DNA of 64,000 bases from Balamuthia mandrillaris (taxonomy: Eukaryota; Discosea; Longamoebia; Balamuthiidae), in the NCBI GenBank assembly GCA_031835245.1, contig JAVKOQ010000207.1, positions 29,206-93,205 of the forward strand. The letters run 5' to 3'. Positions 23,043-34,401 of this stretch are shown in pieces. Both the position numbers and the translations under genes were made by a program. Below the pieces are notes generated by a model that was given only the letters and a program-made list of their open reading frames with translations, had not been told where the DNA came from and did no database searches. How positions within the stretch are numbered: the first letter of the stretch is position 1; every line of letters starts with the position of its first letter.

Positions 23043-23485
23043 GAAAAGAAAAGAAAAGAAAAGAAAAGAAAAGAAAAGAAAAAGAGAAAGTTGCCAGGCA
23101 AAGTCAGTTGCCTATAAGAAAAAAAAGCAAAAGAAGCTTTTGCAAAAACCTTTTTCAAAAATGGCATCTGGAACGATCAAGCTTTGAACCAATGCACCAT
23201 CGTCGCTTTCTACGCACAAACAAAACCCTTTTTGCTCCTTCGCACGTTTTAGTTAGCCCGCATGCGCGTAATAGAGAGCAAGAAAGAGCTGAGGTACCTC
23301 CGAATAACGACAAGAAACGAGACCTGTTCCCAAAAACTCCCATTGCTCTTTCCCTTCAATAAACTGGCGGTACGGAAGAATAGGTGGTTTAGAGAAAACA
23401 GGCATCACCAAAGCAAAATAGTTAAGATGCATGGATAGGTTACTTTGTACACGTCCGCCTCCGGAAGATACACCATATGCGACAT
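21134..23485 (-). CDS. EVH1/PH-like N-terminus with serine-rich, coiled-coil tail
   Basis: Six exons close in phase: 23485-23444, 23363-23298, 23167-23150, 23111-23095, 22968-22876, 22754-21134 (618 residues). The first about 100 residues (VYLPEADVYKFIEG, EQWEFLGTGLVSCRYSE, AWRMRCFGSARI, FNSIPLKAFMKYG, then a helix DQIDALLQAQHEIDEA) have the strand-strand-helix layout of EVH1/WH1 domains, including 'W.xxGxGxVxxxY' and 'RxxxFG'. The match is by eye only. A long S/K/R/H-rich region, a coiled coil near residues 465-505 (LQRKYERAKKQVRELKKEL) and an acidic E/D tail follow. Microexons of 18 and 17 bases and a GC donor (23094-23093) are needed, so the 5' part is less certain than the big last exon. 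EVH1 proteins link proline-rich ligands to actin. Confidence 0.62.
23004..23082. repeat. (AAAAG)n pentanucleotide satellite
   Basis: About 15 near-perfect units follow an A-run. It lies in an intron of the minus-strand EVH1-like gene, where it reads TTTTC just before the exon 5 acceptor. Confidence 0.92.
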
Positions 23486-23626
23486 GGTGAGTCCGTCTTT
23501 TCGTTTTTTATTTTTCGAGCACTTTGGTTGCGCTCTTTTTGTTGCTTTCAAAGCTTCGTATCAAAAAAAAAAACCGGGTCTCTGTCTGTTGGGGGAAAAA
23601 CAATAGTGAGGAAGAGAGAACGTTCA

Positions 23627-23664
<38 letters not shown>

Positions 23665-23836
23665 CGTTGTTTTTGCTCCTGCTCTTGCTTTTATCGCGGT
23701 TGTTCGGTAAAGGGGCAGCTCTATTTTTCCCTTTTATCGCTTTGTTAACATGGACATGAGAGAGGACGGAAAGTTGCACCTGCACGCAACGGGCGGCAGA
23801 GACGAGAGTTCCATGTAGTCAGGCTAGAGGAAAGCG

Positions 23837-23837
<1 letters not shown>

Positions 23838-23890
<53 letters not shown>

Positions 23891-23947
23891 GAGGGAGGGA
23901 GGGAGGGAGAGAAACGAGAAGCAAAGAGAGAGAGAGAGAGAGAGAGG
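23838..23947. repeat. (GA)n microsatellite cluster
   Basis: Two GA runs with a GGGA-rich interruption, between the cupin 3' end and the EVH1-like 5' end. A further GA run lies at about 23632-23661. Confidence 0.9.
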
Positions 23948-24073
23948 AGAGAGGGGGAGTAACTGAAGTAGAGAGGGAAGAGAGAAAGAAGAGGGCAAGG
24001 AGGCCGAAGAAGAGAGAATAAGAATAGCAAGGTTTTACTGGCTTGATATGTTTTTTTTCTCTCTCTCTCTCTC

Positions 24074-24370
24074 TTAGGAAGAGGTTGTTGCAGCGGCAGG
24101 CTTGGGTTCCCAAACACAGTAGAACTTGCGAAGATCCTCTACCGTCTCCCAATAGCCCTTGAACCCTGTGTTTGTGTGTGAGTAATAATATTTTGGTTGG
24201 TTTTTGGTTTTTTTTTTTTTTTTGAAAAAAAATAGCTTTGGAAAAGAAAGAAAGAACGTACCAATAGGAATGATGAAAGCATCCCCCGCTTTGAACTCCT
24301 CCACATGGCCGTCAAAGTCATGGCCCAACCTCACCTTTTCATTCATGTCAGAAAAGCAAGCAATGGACCT

Positions 24371-24411
<41 letters not shown>

Positions 24412-24657
24412 ACGCACAACGCCTTCCAAGATGTAACAAAACTCTTCCGAGTCGTTCTGCTCAAAGGTCCATTTGCCGACGGTGGAGCTCCACACCCCCG
24501 AAGAGAACTGTTTGGAGGGGTCAAGGTAGAGGTTGTTGACCATGCAGGAAGGAGAGCCCTGCACGATGTTCGGCGGGGCGTACTCCCCCTCTTTGGCGTG
24601 GGAGTAGCTCAGCCGGACCACGCTGCGCTGCTGTTGCTGCTGCGGTTTCCCCTCCAT
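24074..24657 (-). CDS. Small cupin-domain protein (DUF861/EutQ-like)
   Basis: Three exons close in phase: 24657-24418, 24334-24262, 24165-24074 (134 residues).The cupin core is clear once spliced: SGVWSSTVGKWTFEQND, EEFCYILEGVVRLGHD, EEFKAGDAFIIPIGFKGYWE, then RKFYCVWEPKP. This is the single-domain cupin_3 family, where the barrel binds small molecules, often sugars, ureidoglycolate-like compounds or metals. Few metal-ligand histidines are visible, as is common in this family. An upstream in-frame ATG at 24729 would add 24 basic residues, but the added stretch is AT-rich and looks non-coding. A (GA)n run in intron 1 supplies the sense-strand CT tract. Exact substrate unknown. Confidence 0.75.
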
Positions 24658-24865
24658 TCTCTCTCTGATTCTTTCTCGTAAAACTTTTCCATAAGATAAT
24701 TTTTGTCGACCTGCAGGTACGACGCTCATAGGATCGATCAAATTTTCTTCATAAATAGAAATTTTATTGAGATCAAAATAATATGTTGAGTTAGTAAATA
24801 TCCAAAAAAGGGAATATTAATAAAGGCGACGGTAATGCTGGGAAGAAGCGAACAGGGTGAGACCG

Positions 24866-26886
24866 ATGCAAGCTGCCGACCTGCCGGACGACGCTGTCTA
24901 TCAGGTCCTCGCTTGGGTGGAACCTCGCTACGTGGCAGTGGCGGCGCGAACCTGCGTGCAATGGTACCAATGCGCTGCCAAGGAGTTTCGCAACGTCTTC
25001 AGCATGCAAGCGCTGTGCACCCGCCTCCCTCTGCTTGTTTGGGCGGTAGAGACCGAAGGAATGAGCTGGGATGCCCAACTCTTTCGGCTGGCAGGAAGAG
25101 AGGGCAACTTGGAGGTCATTCGGTGGTTGCACCTCCATCCAGTGGTGGCCATGTGGCCCACCTATCAAACCAGCAGAGAGCACTGGTCGCTTGAATCTGC
25201 AGGACAGGAGCTTTGCCGAGGGGCAGCAGAAGGTGGTCATTTGGAGGTCTTGAAATATGCCCATAAACACGGAATTCGATTGGGTTTGTTTGCTGTCCTT
25301 TTTTTTTTTTTGGTCCTGTTCGTCGAACATGAGTTCTCTTATTGTGCTTTTTGTATCATGAACAGATTCAACGGCGTGTACTGCAGCAGCGAAGCGTGGA
25401 AATTTGGAGCTACTTTGCTGGCTCAAAAAGAAAAACTGCCCTTGGGGTTGTATTATTCGCTTTCTTTTTTATCTTCTGTTTCTCTTTGTTCTTCTTCGTC
25501 TTATTCTTCTTGTTCATTAGTTTGTTTGGTCATTCATTCTTTCATCCATCGTTTTCTTACTCGTTTGTTCATTTATTCATTTTCTTTAAAAGATACAAGG
25601 ACATGCAGAGCAGCAGCAAAGCAAGGAGATTTAGTGACGCTCCGTTGGCTAAGAGCTGCTGAACAATGTCCTTTGGGTATCGTACCGCTTGCTCCTCTTA
25701 TTTGATTTTTTTTTTTTGGTTCTTCATCGTTATTTTTTTTCTTTTATTCTCTGCCATCACTTCCAAGTCGAAGGAACCTGCATTGCAGCTGCAGCAAATG
25801 GACATTTTGAAGTAGTACAATGGGCAAAAGAGAACGGCTGTCCCTGTGGTACTTGTTTGTTGTATTACCTTTCATATTTTCTAAAAACTGTCCTTTCATC
25901 TCAATCGTTCATGTAACAGGCCCTGCGGTTTTTGCTGCTTTGGCGATCACTGGCAACCTTGAACTCCTGATAAAAGGCAAAGAGATTGGTATTCCTTGGG
26001 GTACATAATCGTTTTACTTATTCAACGAACCACCTGAAACAAAAGAAATGACACCAAACAGACGCACGGACTTGTGAACAAGCAGTGATAGAAGGCCACT
26101 TTCACATCTTGCAATGGGCTCACGAAAATGGATGCCCTTGGGGTTAGTTTTCAATGACTACGTGTGTCTTTTATTCCTTTTGAAAGTTTGTCAACTGTTT
26201 ATTACTTTCAGATGAGCGCGTTTGTACGCAAGCTGCTCTGTGTAACAACATCCCGATACTTGAATGGCTCCGGTTGAATGACTGTCCTTGGGGTTTGTTA
26301 TGCAACTTTTTTCTCCTTTGATTTTGTTTTTTCACATTCTTATTGTTTATCTGCTCCTCTTTCTCTTCTCTTGCCCTTGCTATTGTTCTTCGGCTTCTTC
26401 TTCTCCTCCGCCACAGATGAAGGAACATGTGAAGCAGCAGCCACAGGAGGACACTTGGAACTGCTGCAATGGGCACGAGCACAAGGCTGTCCTTGGACTG
26501 AAAAGATCTGCTATAATGCTATCGTTGAAGGCCATCTTCATGTGCTGCAATGGGCTCGTGCCAACGATTGTCCATGGGATGAAGACAGAGCTTGCCTCTG
26601 GGCGCTTGAACCTGGAAACTATCCTGACATGCTTCGGTGGGTGCACGCGAACGGAGCTCCTCTCAACAACCCAACGGTTTGCAGCGCTCTGGCAGAAATG
26701 GGAGACTTGGAATTGCTGCAATGGGTTCGGGAGAGAGGCTGCCCCTGGGATGAACGCACCACAAGAATGGCATGGGAGGCCCGCCACCGCGATGTGCTGG
26801 TGTGGGTGCTGCAGCAGGGTTGTCCCTTTCCGCGTCCTGATGATGAAATCACCCACTGGTGGTCGTCGGATGATGATGACCCCTGA
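24866..26886 (+). CDS. F-box-like / ankyrin-like repeat protein with one exon per repeat
   Basis: Eight exons: 24866-25283, 25366-25446, 25593-25676, 25768-25848, 25920-26000, 26062-26142, 26212-26292, 26417-26886 (458 residues). The F-box-like start (LPDDAVYQVLAWV, AARTCVQWY) precedes 27-residue repeats (DEGTCEAAATGGHLELLQWARAQGCPW). All seven introns are phase 1 and interrupt the same glycine codon after 'CPWG'. The six internal exons are 81 bases (one is 84), exactly one repeat each. Such symmetric exons can be duplicated or skipped without breaking the frame. The last exon holds about six fused repeats and an acidic DDDDP end. It is probably an adaptor protein, as for its relatives at 1-1,096 and 13,308-14,428. 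ATG 24866 is the first in frame. Confidence 0.87.
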
Positions 26887-27135
26887 TCTCAGCCCCACAA
26901 ACCAAAATGAACTGTTTCGTTGAAGAATTTTATATACAAAATTTTAGTGGAAATAAATTGGCTAATTGACCATAATTTTCGATAAATAATGATATCATTG
27001 CTGTAATAGGTAATTTATTGCGATAAATTTCCATTATAAGACTCGTGTGTCTAAAAGTTTTACCAAGAAACAACAGAAGCAAACAAGAAGAAAAGGCGGA
27101 GGAAGTCCCAACCCTCAAAGCGGTTCGTGTTTGCA

Positions 27136-27902
27136 ATGGCGCAGTACAAGGTTGCTGTACTGGGAGAGAAGGAAGGGAAGAGCGCTTTTGTCACACAGTT
27201 CCTTCGGATAGGAACGCCGGATGCTGAACGCTCGTCTCCGGTAACGCTTTTTTTTTTTCCTAGCTCTTCCTCTTCTAACTTTTTTTTTCCTTGCTGGTAC
27301 CAGCCGTATAGCAAAATGAATGAACCATCCAACAAGTAAACTTTCTCTGCTCCTCTGCTTCTCTCTTCTCTCCTCTCGGTTTCTCTTCTCTTTCTCTGCT
27401 CTCTGCTCTCTGCTCAAATAACAACGTAACAAAAAGAAAGATGCTGTGGCGGGACGGCAAAGCACACCTTCTCGAAGTTGAAAATGTGGCGAGTGGCACC
27501 TCGTTCATCTCGTCTCTATGTAACGCCCTCTTAAAAGCTGCTGATGGGTTCATTCTCTACTACAATGTGGACTCCTCTCCCAACGAAGCCCTTGCTTTGA
27601 TGGAACAACAGAGAGCACAAATTCTTCGAATGAAAGGAAGTTCTTCGGCTTCTCCTTCTGCGTTATCAGCTTCTTCGGAAGGTTTAAGCGGTGAGAGACG
27701 AAGAGGCACCACAACACCAACACCGCTTGTTTTGGTTTGTAACTGCGACAACGTGCAGAGAAGAAAAGTGGAGAAGGAGAGAGGACAAGCACTTGCCTCG
27801 AGCTGGGACGTTCCTTTCTTTGAGGTCTCTCCCAAGCTCAGCATGAACATTGAAGAGGTTTGTTTGCTTTTATGCGTTCTGCTTTTTGTTTTGTTTTGTT
27901 TG

Positions 27903-27948
<46 letters not shown>

Positions 27949-28710
27949 CACCAAGTGAATAAAACCATAGTAACATTCCAACATAGCCCTTCGAAGCGTT
28001 ATTAGGATTGATGATGGCAGAAACAACAGCTACTCCTGATGCAAATGTTGATAATGACTACCAAGATGCCCCACGTACGAAACAACCCCAATTGCAACGA
28101 ACGAAAAGTGAAGTACCAACAACAACTGCAACATCAAAAAAGAAATCATCAAGAGGAGAACCGGCAACAACAGAAGCAAAGCTAAAGCGTGGTTTTGGGT
28201 TGAAGGGAAGTGGCTTTTATTTATTTGGTAGAAAGAAGCACAAAGAGAAAGCAAAAGACGTAAAAGAAGGTGAAGAAAGCGAGAAAGAAAAAGAAACCGA
28301 GGATATTGCAACGTTACGAAAAGATGATTCACAGCGGCGGCATAGTCCTTCACCTCCTGTCTCACCTCGTTCCTCTGATGAACAAACCACCGACGATTCC
28401 ATTTCGCATGAATGCCATCAGGTACTCTATTATGCTGCTTTATGTCTCTCTCCTCTCTCCTCTCTCCTCTCTCCTCTCTCCTCTCTCCTCTCTCTCCTCC
28501 TCTCCTCTCTCCTCTCTCCTCTCTCCTCTCTCCTCTCTCCTCCTCCTCTCTCCCTCTCTCCTCTCTCCTCTCTCCTCTCTCCTCTCTCCTCTCTTCCTCT
28601 CTCTCCTCTCTCCTCTCTCCTCTCTCTTCAGATGATGTTAGTATTATTAGCTCTATCGGACGCTTGCATGACCGATAATTTTCTAAGCTGATTCCATAAT
28701 CCTTCTTACT

Positions 28711-28748
<38 letters not shown>

Positions 28749-30359
28749 TTTCTCATGACCTGATTGTTTCCTCCTTTCGTTTTTACAATTTTGCAGGAAG
28801 TGGCAGCAACGCTGACTCGGTTGGGGCTGGCAGAGTACATTCCTCTCTTTGCTCGAGAAGCTATTGACATGGCCATCCTTCGAAAGCTTTCTGAAGAGGA
28901 CTTGGAAAAGCTGGGCGTGAAAACAATGGGCCATCGGAAAAAATTGTTGTATCACTTACAAGAACGTAAAGCGGGTAAATTTTCAACTCTTCGTTCTCGT
29001 TCTTCTTCTTCTTCTCAAATTACTGTATTTTACCTGCTCTCGCTTTATACAGACACAACACCAGAAACAAGAACAGTGGAAAAGTCATTGGTTGCGACTT
29101 TTTCTTCCAAGATAGACGCCTCCAATCTCGTGTACAAGGATAAGTTGGGCGGTGGAGCTTTTGGCGATGTATATAGAGGAGTGTACAGAGGAACAACGGA
29201 TGTAGCCATAAAAACGTTGCACAGCCTATCTCACAATGCCGTCATTGCGGAAGCCCAAATTATGGAGTTCGTTCTTCTCGCTCCCATCCACGCCTTTTCA
29301 CCTCCTAACTTTGAAATGCAATCCCAAGTCGGCTTCCAAACCATCCAAACGTAGTAACTTTCTACGGGGTTGCTCTAAAGGATAATCAAACGGTGTGCAT
29401 AGTAACAGAGTTTATAGAAGGTGGTTCGCTGGACCATTTCCTCCGGGTGAATAGCTTCCGCTTGGAGGTTCGAAATCTGGTGGAAATGGCAAAGCAGGTG
29501 GCAGCTGGAATGGACCATCTTCACAGCCATCACATCATTCATCGCGACCTGGCTGCACGTAACTTGCTGGTAGACAAAAAAGGATCCAACAAATATACCG
29601 TTAAAGTATGCATCTCTTTCAATCCTTTCGTTGCTTCTTGTAATTTTTTTACCTTCACTTTTGTTATTGTCTTTAGGGTTCTTACCCTTTGTTTGTTCTC
29701 TTTCTTATTCTTTCATTATTTCAGGTTTGTGACTTTGGGTTGTCGCGAAGTGTGGCTGAGGGAGACTACTATGAGATAAATAGCAAGTTTCCACTAAAGT
29801 GGTCAGCGCCAGAGGTATTCAAGTGGCGAAAGTACTCCTCCAAATCTGATGTTTGGTCCTTTGCTGTAACGCTGTGGGAGGTCCGTTCTTATTTTTGTTT
29901 TTTTTTTCTCTTTCTTTCTCTTTTCGTTCCTTTTATTTATTTATTTTTTTCACCTTCCACTTCTTCCTTCTCCTTTATATGTTTTTCTGTTTCTATTCTC
30001 TTGTTCACCTTCTGCTTCTCTTTCTGATAAACAAAAAACAGATATTTAGTTTAGGCCAATTGCCGTATGCTGAGCTCAGCAATCGCGAAACGGTGAAAGA
30101 GATAGAGGCAGGGTACCGTCTTCCCTGCCCCATGCGGTGTCCTCCTCCCATCTACAACCTCATGCTTCGTTGTTGGGACGAAGACGCCAAACAACGGCCC
30201 AACTTTCAGGACATCTACTCTGTTTTAGCTCAAGTGCAGCGACAAGAAGAAGAAGAAGCAGAAGGAGAAAACAAAGGAGTAGAACGACAACTTACAGAAG
30301 AAGATATACACCTCTTTTGTTACAGTGGAACACAACCGGCTATGTACTCAGAGGACTAA
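27136..30359 (+). CDS. Degenerate Ras-like domain - SAM - tyrosine-kinase-like kinase
   Basis: Nine exons close in phase: 27136-27240, 27304-27335, 27437-27857, 27987-28421, 28797-28974, 29053-29266, 29329-29605, 29725-29880, 30042-30359 (711 residues). Residues 1-190 resemble Ras: YKVAVLGEKEGKSAFV (P-loop one residue short), AHLLEVENVASG where DxxGQ should be, ADGFILYYNVDS, LVLVCNCDN for NKxD, and FEVSPKLSMNIEE for the SAK motif. A basic S/K/E linker follows. Residues 332-388 form a SAM domain (GLAEYIPLFARE; LGVKTMGHRKKLLYHL). The kinase (from about 405) has LGGGAFGDVYRGVY, VAIKTL, IIHRDLAARN, VCDFGLSRS, KWSAPEVF and DVWSFAVTLWE. HRDLAARN and W(S)APE are tyrosine-kinase-type motifs; amoebal relatives can be dual-specificity. 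Intron 6 uses donor GTTCGT. Confidence 0.87.
28447..28629 (+). repeat. (CTCTCCT)n minisatellite in the kinase intron
   Basis: About 180 bases of imperfect 7-base units, pyrimidine-only on the sense strand, inside the intron 28422-28796. Confidence 0.92.
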
Positions 30360-30446
30360 GCAAATGTTCGAGACTTGAGAGAGACACAACTATTTTAACA
30401 AGATATACAATGTTGGAAATGAACAAAACAAAGAGTCAATCAGCTC

Positions 30447-31043
30447 TTATTGCTCCATTCCATCCTCTTCTTCCATGCTCACTCGATATCGTTTCGATGG
30501 CAGTTCTCCAATCATGTCATCCACACATGACCATTCTCTCTTCTCCTTCTTCCTTCCCCCATTCTCTTTGTATGGCTTCGCTCGCTTGCCTCTCCGTTGT
30601 ATACAACGACGCCAACAGTCGACGTCACCAATTATGCTTGTCGTTGCCAACGCATCTTCCTCCTCTTCTTCTTGCTCAGCTGCTTCCCCCTCTTCTTCCC
30701 ACGTTGGCAAAGGATCAACGAAGCATGCGGGGGAAGGCGGAGGCGAAGAAGGATCCGTTATCGGCGCCTCGGGCAGCAGCGGGAACATAAGCCGTTGCAG
30801 TTCCATTTGGGTGGGAGCCGCTCGCGCGGTCGTCCCCGGTTGGAGCAGATCTTTGTCCGAGATGACCCCTCCGTGGTCGTTGGAGTAAAGGTCTTCATCC
30901 TGCAGCAACCAAGAGGTTCCGCTGCTTCCTTTCCCTGCTCGCCCTCTTTCTCTGCCCCTCCTTCTTCCTTGGGTGAGAAGAGGGATGGGGTCCCAAGCGG
31001 TGGAGAAGCAGCAGGAGGGGGATGAGGAGCTCATCATCGCCAT
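30447..31043 (-). CDS. Hypothetical protein, single exon
   Basis: Open frame of 198 residues from ATG 31043 (MAMMSSSSPS). It has R/G-rich, P/S-rich and E-rich parts and a basic region near the C-terminus (IQRRGKRAKPYKENGGRKK). Longer upstream frame exists but without a better ATG context. No domain recognised. The 3' end converges with the kinase gene, 87 bases apart. Confidence 0.45.
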   Translation of the reverse strand: MAMMSSSSPSCCFSTAWDPIPLLTQGRRRGRERGRAGKGSSGTSWLLQDEDLYSNDHGGVISDKDLLQPGTTARAAPTQMELQRLMFPLLPEAPITDPSSPPPSPACFVDPLPTWEEEGEAAEQEEEEEDALATTSIIGDVDCWRRCIQRRGKRAKPYKENGGRKKEKREWSCVDDMIGELPSKRYRVSMEEEDGMEQ

Positions 31044-32124
31044 CTGTTTTTTTGCTTTTGTTAGCTTTGTTCGTCCGTTGTTGTGTTGTTTTGCTTGAAT
31101 AGATTGAAGAAGAAACAAGAACCAAACTTTGGTCTGCTTTGCAATGACCCTCTCACAAGATGTAGACAAAGAACAAACAGGTGGACCGAAAAAAAGGGAA
31201 GCCCATCTCCGAGGTGCAAGCCGTTTGGAAAGGGTTGTCATGTGCTGTTGTTCCCCAAGTACATCAGAAGGAGCGAGGCCAAACCAAAGCAATCCATTTA
31301 AAAAAAAAACAAAATCTTTATTTGTCTGACACTCGTGCTCCGAAGACCATAACAAAAAAGTTGGACTACGGTCCCCCCTCCTCCTGTCCTCATAAGCGCT
31401 GTTTCCCGAAGTTGTTGTAAGATGTTAGATCCGGTCAAACCCGCACTACTTTGGGTTGTTTCAATGCTCTTTGTCAGCGAGGAAAAAATAAAATAAAACA
31501 ACGTTTGAGTGGTTGAAAGAACAAGCGACCGCAGGTTTGGGTGGGTGGTGTGGATTCGGTTTCCGCAAGAAGCCTTGGCTTTGAATGGCGACACAAAAAA
31601 AAAAACAAAAAGGATAAAGTTTGGTTGGTTGTATCTAACTAGCTAAACAAGAAGACCCCAACCAGCCAATAACAGATCGGGAGCGAGCAAAAGCGCGCTG
31701 CTGGAGGACTTGTCGGAAGAGCGAAGGTTGCTCAGAAAAAAAAAAAAAAATAAAAGAGGGGGGGAAAGATCTTTGTTGCTCCGGTAGCTCCTCTCAACTT
31801 GTCGCTTGATGAACGGTTCATTTTCATGGTGGGACAAAAAACTAAGAAAACAGGTCACGCTATTTCCCTTTGCCTCTGTGGGGGGAAAATGCATTGCCCC
31901 TCAATATTTATGTCTACCCCGAGCGGCCAGATCTGCGCGAAAACTACCCGAAAGTTCCATACATTAATGTCGACATCGTTGACGTGGCAACTCCCCAGAA
32001 ATTTAAGGCGGCGTTTCGTGGATTCGTCGACAAAAAACCAACCCAACTAGCAACAAAGGAAAACGAGAAAGAAAAAGGGACGACGTAAAACATAACAACA
32101 AAAACCCGCTACCTGCTGAGCACC
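31044..32124. other. Intergenic, no supported gene
   Basis: About 1.1 kb with A/T and G runs. An AATAAA on the minus strand near 31317-31322 could end a minus transcript, but no coding model between 31.3 and 31.9 kb closes convincingly. Confidence 0.4.
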
Positions 32125-33436
32125 ATGAGCCTGTCGAGCTATGCGCAACGTGTGCGCCCCTTTGCCCTGTTGGACAAGTTACTCAAGCCAGATTTGCTGG
32201 CCACCGCCACAGCTGTGAAATACATTTGCTTCCTCAGCTTTGTACGTTTTTTTTTTTCGCTCCATCCGATGACAGCCTTTTTTTTTTTTGTTTTGCTTTG
32301 TTTTTTTTTTTTTAAATGTTTTGTCGTTGGTGCTCACTTCCTTTTGTTCAACAACAAGGTATTGGCAGGCTTTGACTTTATGATATTCTTGACTTATAAG
32401 GGGTAGGACCTTCATTCTGGTTTTTTTTTTTCGCGTTTTTAAGCACCACTGCTCGTATTGATGGGTTATGCTTACCTAATTGTATTACGCCAACGCAGAC
32501 CGGAAGGCAGAGCTTTCATGGCGGCTGCCGTGTTAGAAGTCTTGTTGTCTTTGCTCGGTACATCACTGCTCTCTTTGCTCTCTCTCTCTCTCTCTCTCTC
32601 TTGCTCTCTCTCTCTCTCCCTTGCTCTCTCTCTCTCTCTCTCTCTCTCGCTAGCTCTCTCAGTTTCTTAATTTGAACTACTGTAATAACTGCCGCTGTGT
32701 TCAGGTATCTATGCTTGCTTCACTTTCCACTACCGCGCTGCCACAGCGGTACATTTTCATTCCATTCTTCTCGTTCTTCTTTTGCTTCTTCTTTGAAGTA
32801 AAATTGTTTCTAAGTTGCACAAACCTCTTCTTCCTCTTCTTTTTCTTATTATTGTGGCGTGCAGTATGCTGGTTGTTTGATCATCAGAGAGGCGTTCTAC
32901 CTGCTGCTGGGTATCGTAGTGGTGTCAATGATCAACGAGGACCCAAAGGATGCCCACCAATCATGGAAGTATGCTGCTGCCTTTATCCAGTTCATTGTTG
33001 GGGTTAGTTCTACCTCACTCTTTTGGAACCGTTCTGAGGGTATTGACTCCCTTTTCCTTGTTTGTTTGTTTTTTTGAACCATAGCTGGTGAGCGCTTACT
33101 ATGGATACATCTTTTGGCGTAGACTTCGGGCACAAGGTTTTCTCCCCTCCTCTCGCTTTTATTCTACCTTCTTTAGATTCTTGCTCTCCTTTTCCTTCTC
33201 CTCCTGTCTTGTAAAGTTGCCTCATTTCCGAATGCTATCTTTAAACAAACCAAACAGGGCCTCCACTGAATCATGGACAAGGCTATAGCAATGTATTTGT
33301 AGGCGACCAAGAACACACCGGTGGCTCCACTGGTCTTCTCTCTGCTCACGATGTGGAGATGGACGATGAGGAGGACCAGGAGGGTAAAGTCTCCATAGAG
33401 TTGACCGTGCCTCGTGGTATGATTTTCACCAAGTAG
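32125..33436 (+). CDS. Multi-pass membrane protein of unknown family
   Basis: Seven exons: 32125-32241, 32359-about 32402, 32444-32557, 32705-32748, 32865-33002, 33085-33136, 33258-33436. Four or five hydrophobic segments are visible (VLAGFDFMIFLTY, PLLVLMGYAYLIVL, MAAAVLEVLLSLLGIYACF, LIIREAFYLLLGIVVVSMI, AAFIQFIVGLVSAYYGYIF), then a cytosolic-looking acidic tail (DVEMDDEEDQEG). All junctions close except exon 2/3: donor GGGTAG is phase 2 while the acceptor at 32443 needs phase 1. Either the splice site differs or there is one missing base. N-terminal residues are conserved-looking (MSLSSYAQRVRPFALLDKLL). I do not recognise the family. Confidence 0.6.
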
Positions 33437-34259
33437 CCAAGTTTTTGCGGGAGTAACCTGCTGTAAAAAGTTTTTGAACGAAGCCAAAAAAAAACAAGCA
33501 ACGAAAAACCCAAAAAAAAAACCCTTTTGGTATTTGTCATGACGACACGGAAGTTCACAAAAATTATCATTAAAATTTTAACGGCTACTTTTGACATTTG
33601 TCGATAATTATGAGACTTTATTATTTTTATTATTATTATTTTTTTTGGCCACCAAACAAAAAAGGGGGAAAACCGAGAAGAAGGGGAGTGCACCCACAAA
33701 CCCACCCAATTCTTGCACCCTTTTTTTTCTGCCTCTTCTTCTTCGTTCGTTGGATTTCGAAAAAAAAGTAGCAAAAGGGATTGGATTGGAATCTCTCTTT
33801 TTTTTTCCTTGCTGTGTTGGTTGGAGGGGGAGAGAGATTGGAGTCAAGGCTCCGCGCGCTCGCTGAGAAAAAAAAAAACAACAACAGAGGGGGGAATAGG
33901 TGAGTACTGCTACTTCTTTGGCGTTCCTTCTGCTTTTTTTGTTTGTTTCACCTCAAAATCGTGGATCAATGATCTTCCGGAGAGTTTCTATCTTTTATTT
34001 GCTATTAATGTTGCGACTAAACCTTCCGGAAGTCTATCGAAAAAAAAATCATACAAACCTCCATCCTGCTTCGTTTTTATTTAAATTCTTTGTATTCTTC
34101 ATAATCTGTCATCTTTTTTTTTATTATTGCTGTGGTTGCAGGCTTCTAACTCTTATTTCCGTTCTTCTTCGAAAAGAAACAAAAAGGAATCACCTTTGCG
34201 CTACTCTTCATTTCCTCTGCTCTACCTTTTATTTAAATTAAACCAATCTTCATAGAAAA
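33437..34259. other. Intergenic, AT-rich
   Basis: No gene supported. It contains the motif TGTCGATAATTATGAG at about 33598-33613, which recurs in other intergenic regions here, and mixed T-runs that probably form the leader of the next gene. Confidence 0.45.
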
Positions 34260-34356
34260 ATGAACGTACGTATCTGCTTTTCTCTTCTCTCTCTCTTTCT
34301 CTTCTCTCTCTCTCTCTCCTCCCTCTCCCTCTTTCTCTCCTCTTTCTCTTTCTCTC

Positions 34357-34401
<45 letters not shown>

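Noticed and set aside
24705-24720. GTCGACCTGCAGG, identical to a stretch of common cloning polylinkers
   Set aside because: Only 13 bases match. The flanks do not continue as vector and the DNA grades into ordinary AT-rich leader, so chance is more likely than vector contamination.
1-26886. Viral origin of the F-box/ankyrin-like repeat genes (similar repeats are known in giant viruses)
   Set aside because: The copies carry spliceosomal introns or host-like flanks and no capsid, polymerase or other virus-type gene is nearby, so they are treated as host genes.
31298-31894. Minus-strand frames near a reverse AATAAA
   Set aside because: No ATG-to-stop model with sound splice sites; the peptide text is low complexity and unlike a known family.
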